64,000 nucleotides of DNA from assembly GCA_040830545.1 (NCBI GenBank), contig JBFOMB010000073.1:20752-84751 (forward strand), in the 5' to 3' direction. A program made the translations under genes and the position numbers. The first letter of the stretch is position 1. The number at the start of each line of letters is the position of its first letter. The DNA is from HXMU1420-2 sp040830545. Lineage in GTDB: Bacteria > Pseudomonadota > Alphaproteobacteria > Rhodobacterales > Rhodobacteraceae. This document shows positions 48,852 through 55,462 of this stretch, in pieces. Below the pieces are notes generated by a model. That model was not told where the DNA came from. It made no database searches and was given only the letters and a program-made list of their open reading frames with translations.

Positions 48852-49189
48852 CGCCACGTCATCACGCTTCTGTGAAGTCGATCACTTAAATGAGAATGGT
48901 TCGCACATATGTAGTTCCCACAGGCGAATTGCAGGGACTATTCGATTTATGAACTGAGAGACGTCTTGTTCGGAAACGCTCGGAAACGGCCCGCATTTTT
49001 TTAGCGGGCCGGGCGGACCAACAAGGCACAGGTTGACCGACTGCCGTATTTTCAAGGCACAAGGCAGCCAAGACTAAACACTCGGACACTGTGTTTGACC
49101 TGACCAGAGCGACACCGCTTTGGGTCGGCCCCGGTATTATTGCGGGTTCTGCCGACATTCCATTTTGAAAAACTGAAAGCGAAGACCAA
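48852..49189. other. Gap between dnaA and the RTX gene
   Basis: A 338 bp stretch without a gene. A strong eight-pair stem CGGCCCGC / GCGGGCCG (48987-48994 and 49004-49011) has the loop ATTTTTTTA, so the T-run is in the loop rather than after it. This is unlike an intrinsic terminator. The RTX promoter should lie in the following 180 bases. No clear DnaA box was seen. Confidence 0.45.
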
Positions 49190-50473
49190 ATGTACAGATT
49201 CACGAATGTGAACCGCTCGTTTACGAACAACTACGACTACAGCCCGCTGACCAATGCGTTCCGCACCTGGTTCACCTGGGACAACGACTCCGGCATCGGA
49301 TCGCAGGGTCGTGGCGTGTTCCAACCCGTGCTGCAGGGTGGCATTGCCAACGGCATCATCCTGAACCCCAACCCGATCTGGATCGATTATGGCGGCCAGG
49401 ACTATTTCCATGGCTCAAACCTGAATGACCGGGCTTATGGCCTGTGGGGGGATGACGACATCTTCCTCTATGGTGGCAACGACTATGCCGAAGGTGGCTT
49501 TGGCAATGACCTGATCTATGGCGGCACTGGCAATGACACGCTGGATGGCGGCATTGGCCACGACGTCCTGTCGGGCGACAGCGGCAACGACCTGATCGAC
49601 GGTGGTGACGGCCATGATGCGCTCTATGGCGGGCACGGCAATGACGGGCTGCGCGGCGGAGACGGCAATGACCGGATCGAAGGCGGCTTTGGCCGCGACT
49701 GGGTCCGCGCCGGCGAAGGCAATGACCGTGTCGAAGGCCAGGACGGCAACGACATCATGTGGGGCGATGGTGGCAATGACACCATCCTCGGCGGAGACGG
49801 CGACGATCAGCTGTTCGGCGGCACCGGTATCGACCTGCTGCAAGGCGGTATTGGCGACGACACCATGCGCGGTGGCGGCGGTAACGACACCATGCAGGGC
49901 GACGTCGGTGGCGATCTGATGGACGGCGACTCGGGCAACGACCGCATGTATGGCGGGCAAGGCGACGACCGTATGGACGGTGGCACCGGCAATGACGAGC
50001 TGAGCGGCGACTGGGGCGATGACCTGTTGTTTGGTCGCTCGGGCGACGACGAGTTGAACGGTGAAGAAGGCAACGACTACCTTCAGGGGGGCGGCGGCAA
50101 CGACGTCATGATTGGCGGCAGCAACGGTGGCGGTGATCTGGGCGACTATATGCTCGGCGGCGCAGGCTATGATGTCTTCTACTTCAACCTCGGCGACAGT
50201 GGTGGCGCCTCCCCGGCGGTCGATGTCATTGCGGACTTTGGCTATGACGGGGACCTGATTGCGATCCTGGGTTTGGGCGCGGACTTCATGGGTCACCAAT
50301 CCGGCTTTTCGGATGGTACCGGGGCCGAGGTTTACTTCCAGCACACTGTTCGTGACGGATTTGGCGACGTGACCAATATTTATGCACGGGACGATTTCGG
50401 GACCGAGGTTGATCTGGAAATCTCTTTGCTGGGTCACATCGACCTGACCGCAAACGATGTTTTCCTGACCTGA
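49190..50473 (+). CDS. RTX calcium-binding secreted protein
   Basis: A 427-residue protein, strongly acidic and glycine-rich. Residues about 86-310 are a run of RTX nonapeptides of the GGxGxDxxx type (GGFGNDLIYGGTGNDTLDGG and similar), which bind calcium and fold as parallel beta rolls outside the cell. The N-terminal 75 residues (FTNVNRSFTNNYDYSPLTNA) are unique to me. The C-terminal 80 residues include YDVFYFNLGDSGG and end LTANDVFLT, as in uncleaved type I secretion signals. No T1SS genes adjoin it. It sits between dnaA and dnaN, which is unusual. Confidence 0.9.
   Translation: MYRFTNVNRSFTNNYDYSPLTNAFRTWFTWDNDSGIGSQGRGVFQPVLQGGIANGIILNPNPIWIDYGGQDYFHGSNLNDRAYGLWGDDDIFLYGGNDYAEGGFGNDLIYGGTGNDTLDGGIGHDVLSGDSGNDLIDGGDGHDALYGGHGNDGLRGGDGNDRIEGGFGRDWVRAGEGNDRVEGQDGNDIMWGDGGNDTILGGDGDDQLFGGTGIDLLQGGIGDDTMRGGGGNDTMQGDVGGDLMDGDSGNDRMYGGQGDDRMDGGTGNDELSGDWGDDLLFGRSGDDELNGEEGNDYLQGGGGNDVMIGGSNGGGDLGDYMLGGAGYDVFYFNLGDSGGASPAVDVIADFGYDGDLIAILGLGADFMGHQSGFSDGTGAEVYFQHTVRDGFGDVTNIYARDDFGTEVDLEISLLGHIDLTANDVFLT
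49447..50118 (+). repeat. RTX repeat-coding tract
   Basis: A tandem array of about 27-base units coding for the nonapeptide G-G-x-G-x-D-x-x-x, with GGCAATGAC or GGCGACGAC recurring throughout. The units vary at third positions, so the tract is an old, diverged protein repeat rather than a recent expansion. Confidence 0.85.
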
Positions 50474-50492
50474 TCGTCGGCGATTCTTGCGA

Positions 50493-50520
50493 GGGGCCGG
50501 GCCAACACCCGGCCCCTTTT
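50493..50520 (+). terminator. Rho-independent terminator of the RTX gene
   Basis: A perfect nine-pair stem GGGGCCGGG / CCCGGCCCC with the loop CCAACA is followed by TTTT, 20 bases past the stop. It isolates the RTX transcript from dnaN. Confidence 0.9.
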
Positions 50521-50589
50521 GCGTTCCACCCCGCGTGTTGGCGCAAATCAACGCTGCGCCAGCTTTTTGCATCCGATTCGTTCCTGCGC

Positions 50590-50620
50590 TTGACGCCCCT
50601 GCGAAACCATCGGACATATC
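50590..50620 (+). promoter_or_regulatory. Possible dnaN promoter
   Basis: TTGACG (50590-50595) with CATATC (50615-50620) at 19 bp spacing is a loose sigma-70 match in the gap after the RTX terminator. Because that terminator cuts off dnaA transcription, dnaN needs its own promoter nearby. The spacing is long, so this exact assignment is weak. Confidence 0.35.
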
Positions 50621-50690
50621 CAATAAAACACTTGTACCGGGACGCCACGACGATAGGCTGCGCATCCCGGTGGTACGGAGGACAATGGTC

Positions 50691-51809
50691 ATGAAGCTCA
50701 GCATCGAACGCGGCGCGTTGCTCAAGGCGGTATCGCAAGCGCAATCCGTCGTGGAGCGCCGCAATACGATCCCGATTCTGGCCAATGTCCTGATCGAGGC
50801 CGAAGGTGACGTTGTGCAATTCCGCGCGACGGACCTGGATATCGAGGTGGTCGACCGCGCCCCTGCGCAGGTTGAACGCGCCGGAGCTACAACTGTGGCT
50901 GCCACCACCCTGCACGAGATTGTGCGTAAGCTGCCCGATGGTGCACTGGTCACGCTGACGGCTGACAGCGCGGCAGGGCGTTTGACGGTGGAGGCGGGTC
51001 GTTCCAACTTCTCGCTGGCGACGCTCCCGCGTGAGGATTTCCCGGTGATGGCCTCGTCTGAGTATGACGCGAATTTCTCGGCCTCTGCGCCAGTGCTGCG
51101 GCGGTTGTTTGACAAGTCGAAATTTGCGATCTCGACCGAGGAAACGCGATATTACCTGAACGGCGTCTACATGCATGTGTCCGATGGTGATGGCGGACAA
51201 GTGCTGCGCTGTGTTGCAACCGACGGACACCGGTTGGCGCGCATCGACGCGGACCTGCCAGCGGATGCCAGCGCGATGCCGGGCGTGATCGTGCCCCGCA
51301 AGACCGTGGGCGAGCTACGCAAGCTGCTGGACGACGACGACATGCAGATCGCCGTGTCGGTGAGCGAGACCAAGATCCGCTTTGCCACGCCAGACATTAC
51401 CCTGACCTCCAAGGTCATCGACGGCACTTTCCCGGACTACACCCGCGTGATTCCGCAGGCGAACACCAAGCGGCTGGAAGTGGACGCGGGCGAATTTGCG
51501 CAAGCCGTGGACCGCGTGGCAACCGTGTCGTCCGAACGGTCCCGCGCGGTGAAACTGCAATTGGAAGAGGACCGGCTGATCCTGTCGGTGAACGCGCCTG
51601 ACAGTGGTGCCGCCGAGGAAGAACTGGCTGTGGCTTATGGCGATGACCGCATGGAAATCGGGTTCAACGCCAAGTATCTGCTGGAAATCGCGAGCCAGGT
51701 GGACCGCGAAAACGCCGTGTTCCTGTTCAACTCTGCCGGGGACCCAACGCTGATGCGCGAAGGCAATGATCAGAGCGCCCTATATGTCGTCATGCCCATG
51801 CGCGTGTAA
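50691..51809 (+). CDS. dnaN: DNA polymerase III beta clamp
   Basis: The 372-residue sliding clamp, starting at ATG 50691 (MKLSIERGALLKAVSQAQSV), eight bases after GGAGGA; an ATG at 50685 is too close to that site. Family blocks include VVERRNTIPILANVLIEAEG, ATDLDIEVVDRAP, CVATDGHRLARIDADLP and the C-terminal PTLMREGNDQSALYVVMPMR. Three clamp domains give the normal length. It is followed by a two-hairpin repeat and then recF. Confidence 0.98.
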   Translation: MKLSIERGALLKAVSQAQSVVERRNTIPILANVLIEAEGDVVQFRATDLDIEVVDRAPAQVERAGATTVAATTLHEIVRKLPDGALVTLTADSAAGRLTVEAGRSNFSLATLPREDFPVMASSEYDANFSASAPVLRRLFDKSKFAISTEETRYYLNGVYMHVSDGDGGQVLRCVATDGHRLARIDADLPADASAMPGVIVPRKTVGELRKLLDDDDMQIAVSVSETKIRFATPDITLTSKVIDGTFPDYTRVIPQANTKRLEVDAGEFAQAVDRVATVSSERSRAVKLQLEEDRLILSVNAPDSGAAEEELAVAYGDDRMEIGFNAKYLLEIASQVDRENAVFLFNSAGDPTLMREGNDQSALYVVMPMRV

Positions 51810-51815
51810 CGCGCA

Positions 51816-51860
51816 CCGGAATTTTCAAAAATTCCGGGACGGAAAAATTGGATTTTTCCG
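51816..51860. repeat. Two-hairpin intergenic repeat, copy 1 (dnaN-recF)
   Basis: Stem 1 is CCGGAATTTT / AAAATTCCGG (51816-51837). Stem 2 is CGGAAAAAT / ATTTTTCCG (51840-51860), perfect, with the loop TGG. TCCGATTTTTT follows. The same pair of hairpins is found after radC at 59437-59478. It could terminate dnaN transcripts, but its recurrence suggests a small dispersed repeat. Confidence 0.75.
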
Positions 51861-51895
51861 ATCCGATTTTTTCCCAAATAATCGGTTTGCCTGAG

Positions 51896-53020
51896 GTGTC
51901 GGGGCTGCACCTCCGGTCTTTGACCCTGCTGAACCTGCGCTCGCATCGGCGGGCGCAGATCGATGCAGATGCGCGCCCGGTCGCGATCTGGGGTCGCAAT
52001 GGGGCTGGGAAAACGAACATCCTTGAGGCTGTTTCTCTCCTGTCCCCCGGACGTGGGTTTCGGCGAGCCGCAGCAGCGGACATTGCGCGCCGCCCGGATG
52101 CACCGGGCTGGAAGATCCGCGCAGAGCTACGCGCGCCAGATCGAACTCATGAAATCGAAACCTTTTCCGAGAGTGGTAGTGCCCGGCAGGTCCGCATAGA
52201 CGACAAATCCGCAAGCCAGATCGCGTTGGGGCGGATCGCGCAGGTTCTGTGGCTCCTCCCCTCCATGGACCGGCTGTGGATCGAAGGCGCGGATGGACGG
52301 CGTCGGTTTCTGGATCGCATGGCGCTGAGCTTTGATGCCGGACATGCAGAGGCCGCGCTGGCCTATGAAAAGGCCATGCGCGAGCGCAACAAACTGATCA
52401 AGGAACAGGTCCGCGATGAGTCATGGTTCAGCGCGCTGGAAGCACAAATGGCCACCGCTGGAAACCGACTGCATCAGGGCCGCTTGGTGGCCTTGGCCGA
52501 GGTGCAGGCGGCTCAGGAACAGGCGCAAACCGCCTTCCCGGCTGCGGAACTGGAGCTCCAACAAAGCGAAGGTGAGATGCCCGAAACCGAAGATGACCTG
52601 CGCGCGGCCCTCGCAGAAAGCCGGTTTCGCGACTTCGCCGCTGGTCGGGCCCTGGTCGGGCCGCATCGCACCGACCTATACGGCGTTTACGCCGCCAAGG
52701 GCGTTCCGGCGCGAGACTGTTCAACCGGGGAGCAGAAAGCGCTGTTGGTCTCTCTCATCCTGTCAAACGCGCGGGCGCTCGCCGCACGAAACGGGGCCGC
52801 GCCGATCCTGCTGCTGGACGAGGTTACCGCGCATCTGGATTCTGGACGTCGCGCAGCCCTGTTTGACGAAATCTGTGCCCTGCAATCACAGGCGTGGATG
52901 ACCGGAACCGGGCCGGAACTGTTTGCGGAGCTTGGGGACCGTGCGATGGGGTTGGAGGTGCGTGAAACCGACGGCCTGTCAGAAGTGCTGCACATGACTG
53001 CTGGAGAGGACACAACATGA
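51896..53020 (+). CDS. recF: DNA replication and repair protein RecF
   Basis: An SMC-like ATPase that loads RecA at gaps. I place the start at GTG 51896 (VSGLHLRSLTLLNLRSHRRA), 374 residues, because the alternative TTG at 51848 lies inside a hairpin loop. There is no strong Shine-Dalgarno, so the start is uncertain. Walker A is WGRNGAGKTNILEAVSLLSP, the signature region is DCSTGEQKALLVSLILSNAR, and Walker B is ILLLDEVTAHLDSGRR. The stop overlaps the ATG of the following VOC gene by 4 bp. Confidence 0.93.
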   Translation: MSGLHLRSLTLLNLRSHRRAQIDADARPVAIWGRNGAGKTNILEAVSLLSPGRGFRRAAAADIARRPDAPGWKIRAELRAPDRTHEIETFSESGSARQVRIDDKSASQIALGRIAQVLWLLPSMDRLWIEGADGRRRFLDRMALSFDAGHAEAALAYEKAMRERNKLIKEQVRDESWFSALEAQMATAGNRLHQGRLVALAEVQAAQEQAQTAFPAAELELQQSEGEMPETEDDLRAALAESRFRDFAAGRALVGPHRTDLYGVYAAKGVPARDCSTGEQKALLVSLILSNARALAARNGAAPILLLDEVTAHLDSGRRAALFDEICALQSQAWMTGTGPELFAELGDRAMGLEVRETDGLSEVLHMTAGEDTT

Positions 53021-53433
53021 ACACGAACCGGATCACCTTGATTACACTGGCTGTGTCCGACGTGGGAAAGTCTGTGTCCTTCTACAAAGCGCTGGGATGG
53101 CAAATCGAAGTGCAACAGGACGAGGTCGCGTTTTTTGACACGGGCGGTCAGAAGTTCGGGCTCTACAGCCGCGCAAAACTGGCCGAAGACTTAGGCCGCT
53201 CGGAAAATGATCTCGGGACCGGTGCGATGACACTGGCGCAGAACTTCGCAAGCCCCGCTGAGGTGGATGCCGCTTTTGCCCACGCCGTCGAAGCGGGGGC
53301 AACCATCTGCAAAGCTCCGGAAAAAGTATTCTGGGGGGGATATTCGGGCACGTGGGCGGACCCGGATGGGCATGTCTGGGAATACGCGCATAACCCGTTC
53401 TGGGACCTCGACGACCAAGGCCGGATCGCGTGA
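53017..53433 (+). CDS. VOC (glyoxalase/bleomycin resistance fold) protein
   Basis: A 138-residue VOC-fold protein with two beta-alpha-beta-beta-beta modules. The first is RITLITLAVSDVGKSVSFYK, ALGWQIEVQQDEVAFFDTGG; the second includes AFAHAVEAGATICKAPEKVF and YSGTWADPDGHVWEYAHNPF. The metal-ligand positions are only partly kept. The substrate is unknown. Its start overlaps recF (ATGA) and its stop overlaps the LysE gene (GTGA), so it is translated with recF, an unusual partner. Confidence 0.9.
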   Translation: MNTNRITLITLAVSDVGKSVSFYKALGWQIEVQQDEVAFFDTGGQKFGLYSRAKLAEDLGRSENDLGTGAMTLAQNFASPAEVDAAFAHAVEAGATICKAPEKVFWGGYSGTWADPDGHVWEYAHNPFWDLDDQGRIA

Positions 53434-54050
53434 CCGTCACCACGGGCGAATTGCTGCTCTACGCATCGGGCCTCTTCATCCTGTTCATCACCCCCGGACC
53501 GGTCTGGGTCGCGGTGATTGCCCGCGCCTTGGCTTATGGCATGCGCGGCGTTTGGCCATTGGGTTTGGGCGTGGCGCTGGGCGATGTGTTGTGGCCGTTG
53601 GTCGCGATCTTTGGTGTCTCCGCTTTGGTGTCGGTTTACGCAGACTTCCTGATCCTGCTGCGATGGGCCGCCGTGGTCATTCTGGTGGTCATGGGGCTGA
53701 GCCTGATCCGGTTTGCGTCCAAGGACATCACCGCCGCCACCGGTCTGGGTCGTCCGGGCGTCTGGGCCGGGTTCAGCGCCGGGCTGCTCGCCGTGATCGC
53801 AAACCCAAAGGCCAGCCTGTTTTACATGGGCTTCCTGCCCGGTTTTTTCGATTTCAGCCAGATCAACGGCTGGGACGTGCTGGCCATATGCCTGACATCG
53901 TTCATCGTTCCACTGCTGGGTAATCTGACCCTGGGTTTGTTCGTGGAACGCATCCGGCGCTTTCTGGCCTCGCCTCAGGCGGTGCGGCGGACGAATATCG
54001 GTGCGGGTGTCGCCCTGATCGGTGTTGGGGTCGTGATTGCCCTGACTTGA
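53430..54050 (+). CDS. LysE-family translocator
   Basis: A 206-residue membrane protein beginning at GTG 53430, overlapping the VOC stop by 4 bp. It has about six hydrophobic segments and LysE/RhtB motifs: LLYASGLFILFITPGPVWVA, VWPLGLGVALGDVLWPLVAI and FSAGLLAVIANPKASLFYMG. Members export amino acids such as lysine, threonine or homoserine lactone. It is the third gene of the recF-VOC-LysE unit. The substrate is unknown. Confidence 0.9.
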   Translation: MTVTTGELLLYASGLFILFITPGPVWVAVIARALAYGMRGVWPLGLGVALGDVLWPLVAIFGVSALVSVYADFLILLRWAAVVILVVMGLSLIRFASKDITAATGLGRPGVWAGFSAGLLAVIANPKASLFYMGFLPGFFDFSQINGWDVLAICLTSFIVPLLGNLTLGLFVERIRRFLASPQAVRRTNIGAGVALIGVGVVIALT

Positions 54051-54110
54051 GCTATCACAGGCAGACCGGCGCCTCGGGGCTGATAACGCCGGCCTGCTGT
54101 TTGGGAACGA

Positions 54111-54680
54111 TCAGGCCGCGACAGGCGCGCCCTTCTTCTCCCAAAGGAAACCTTGCATCACGGCATCCACGGGCGTTTCAGCCATGTGATTGACGTAGTT
54201 CGACATGGTTTTCTGAGCCAGTCCCAGCACCACGTCCAGCACCGCGCGATGCGAGTATCCAGCGTCAAAAAACGCCTGCATCTGCGCCTCGGTCACGTTG
54301 CCGCGCTGACGAACCATCTCCAGCGTAAAGGTGCGCAGCGCCTCCAGCTTAGGCGTTGGCAACGGGGTTTCATCGCGCAGCGCATTGGTGATGTCGTCCG
54401 ATACCTTCATCATCTTGGCGATGCCGGTATGCGCCGGAACGCAGTAGTGGCAGGCGTGTTCGACGTTGATCGTCTGCCAGACCACGGTTTTCTCGTCATT
54501 GTCGAAGGCCGTGTCCAGGAACAGCTTGTGCAGCTGCTGGTACGCTTCCAGATGCTGAGGGCTTTCGGCCATGACCTTGTGCAGGCCCGGCAGGCGGCCA
54601 AACGCGGCCTGAGATTTTTCCAGCAGCGGTTTGGAGCCTTCGGGCGCGGTGGTCAGGTCGTGGGAGGGGAAATCGGTCAT
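54111..54680 (-). CDS. CMD-family (AhpD-like) protein
   Basis: A 189-residue carboxymuconolactone decarboxylase-family protein with the peroxidase-type CxxC: EHACHYCVPAHTGIAKMMKV. Other parts are SQAAFGRLPGLHKVMAESPQ and AVLDVVLGLAQKTMSNYVNH. The HxxCxxC-like arrangement fits alkylhydroperoxidase AhpD-like activity rather than lactone decarboxylation. It is divergent from a TetR gene, with two TTGA-N8-TCAA dyads between them, so it is the likely target of that regulator. Confidence 0.87.
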   Translation of the reverse strand: MTDFPSHDLTTAPEGSKPLLEKSQAAFGRLPGLHKVMAESPQHLEAYQQLHKLFLDTAFDNDEKTVVWQTINVEHACHYCVPAHTGIAKMMKVSDDITNALRDETPLPTPKLEALRTFTLEMVRQRGNVTEAQMQAFFDAGYSHRAVLDVVLGLAQKTMSNYVNHMAETPVDAVMQGFLWEKKGAPVAA

Positions 54681-54725
54681 CGGATTCGTGTCCTTTTGAA
54701 TTGGATAATCCGGAAATAGGGTTTA

Positions 54726-54765
54726 TTGAGCGATCACTCAAGTATATATTTGAGTAAACGTTCAA
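54726..54765. promoter_or_regulatory. Paired TetR operator dyads
   Basis: Two 16-base inverted repeats lie in the divergent gap: TTGAGCGATCACTCAA (54726-54741) and TTGAGTAAACGTTCAA (54750-54765), start-to-start 24 bases. Both have the form TTGA-N8-TCAA. The second ends 13 bases before the TetR ATG. They are probably binding sites of the adjacent TetR protein, controlling it and the CMD gene. Confidence 0.75.
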
Positions 54766-54778
54766 GAATTGGTGATCC

Positions 54779-55354
54779 ATGCCCCGCCGTCCTTCCTTTG
54801 ACCGAGACGCTTTGATCGAACAGGCGCGCGATCTGTTCTGGCATCGTGGATGGGCGGGCACGTCGCTGAAGGATCTGGAGCGGGAACTGAAGCTGAAGCC
54901 AGGCAGTTTCTATGCGGCATTCGGGTCCAAGGATGCGCTCTACGCTTTGGCGCTGGAACGCTACGCGCAGGATGGGGTTGCACGACTGACCGGGCTGGCG
55001 AATGAAATCGGGCCGCTGGAAACGTTAAAAACCCAATTGCAGCATGTGGTCGATCCAACGCGAGAGACCAAGGCGTGCATGCTGGCCAAAAGCTATCTGG
55101 AGTTGAAGGCCCAGAATGACGAATTGGCGGATCACGCGGGCGGCCTGTTGAAAGCGATGGAGCGTTGTTTCGCGGACCTGTTCCGCCACGCGCAATCCGA
55201 GGGGCAGGTTGACCCGTCACTGGACCCCGACCGGCTGGCCCGTCGGTATCAATCCGACCTGATGGGGCTGCGTGTGTCTGCCGAACGGGATGACGTAGAC
55301 GCCATGGAATTGGCCCGGGACATCGCGGACGATCTAGACCGGTTGCACCCCTGA
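54779..55354 (+). CDS. TetR-family transcriptional regulator
   Basis: A 191-residue regulator. The N-terminal helix-turn-helix is RDALIEQARDLFWHRGWAGT, SLKDLERELKLKPGSFYAAF, GSKDALYALALERYAQ. The C-terminal ligand domain includes ETKACMLAKSYLELKAQNDE and MERCFADLFRHAQSEGQVDP, as in AcrR/YcdC-type members (TetR_C_16 or similar). It is divergent from the CMD-family gene across paired operators. Ligand identity is unknown; an oxidant or electrophile would fit the peroxidase-like neighbour. Confidence 0.92.
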   Translation: MPRRPSFDRDALIEQARDLFWHRGWAGTSLKDLERELKLKPGSFYAAFGSKDALYALALERYAQDGVARLTGLANEIGPLETLKTQLQHVVDPTRETKACMLAKSYLELKAQNDELADHAGGLLKAMERCFADLFRHAQSEGQVDPSLDPDRLARRYQSDLMGLRVSAERDDVDAMELARDIADDLDRLHP

Positions 55355-55406
55355 TCCAACACCCCTGCCCGGCGGGTCTCAACCCATAGAATCTGTGGCG
55401 AGTTGC

Positions 55407-55435
55407 GTGACAACCCCCTCAATATCTTGTATAAA
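55407..55435 (+). promoter_or_regulatory. Sigma-70-type promoter of gyrB
   Basis: A GTGACA -35 box (55407-55412) and a TATAAA -10 box (55430-55435) are separated by exactly 17 bases. The -10 ends 27 bases before the gyrB ATG. This gives gyrB its own promoter, separate from recF. Confidence 0.65.
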
Positions 55436-55462
55436 CGGGGCAAAAGAACAAAGGCGACCTGA

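Noticed and set aside
47046..49189. Replication origin around dnaA
   Set aside because: No cluster of TTATCCACA-like DnaA boxes or clear AT-rich unwinding element was found in either gap flanking dnaA; many alphaproteobacteria have the origin elsewhere.
49415..51115. 566-codon open frame on the minus strand
   Set aside because: It is antisense to the RTX repeats and dnaN; its Val/Ala-rich periodic sequence mirrors the glycine-aspartate repeat.
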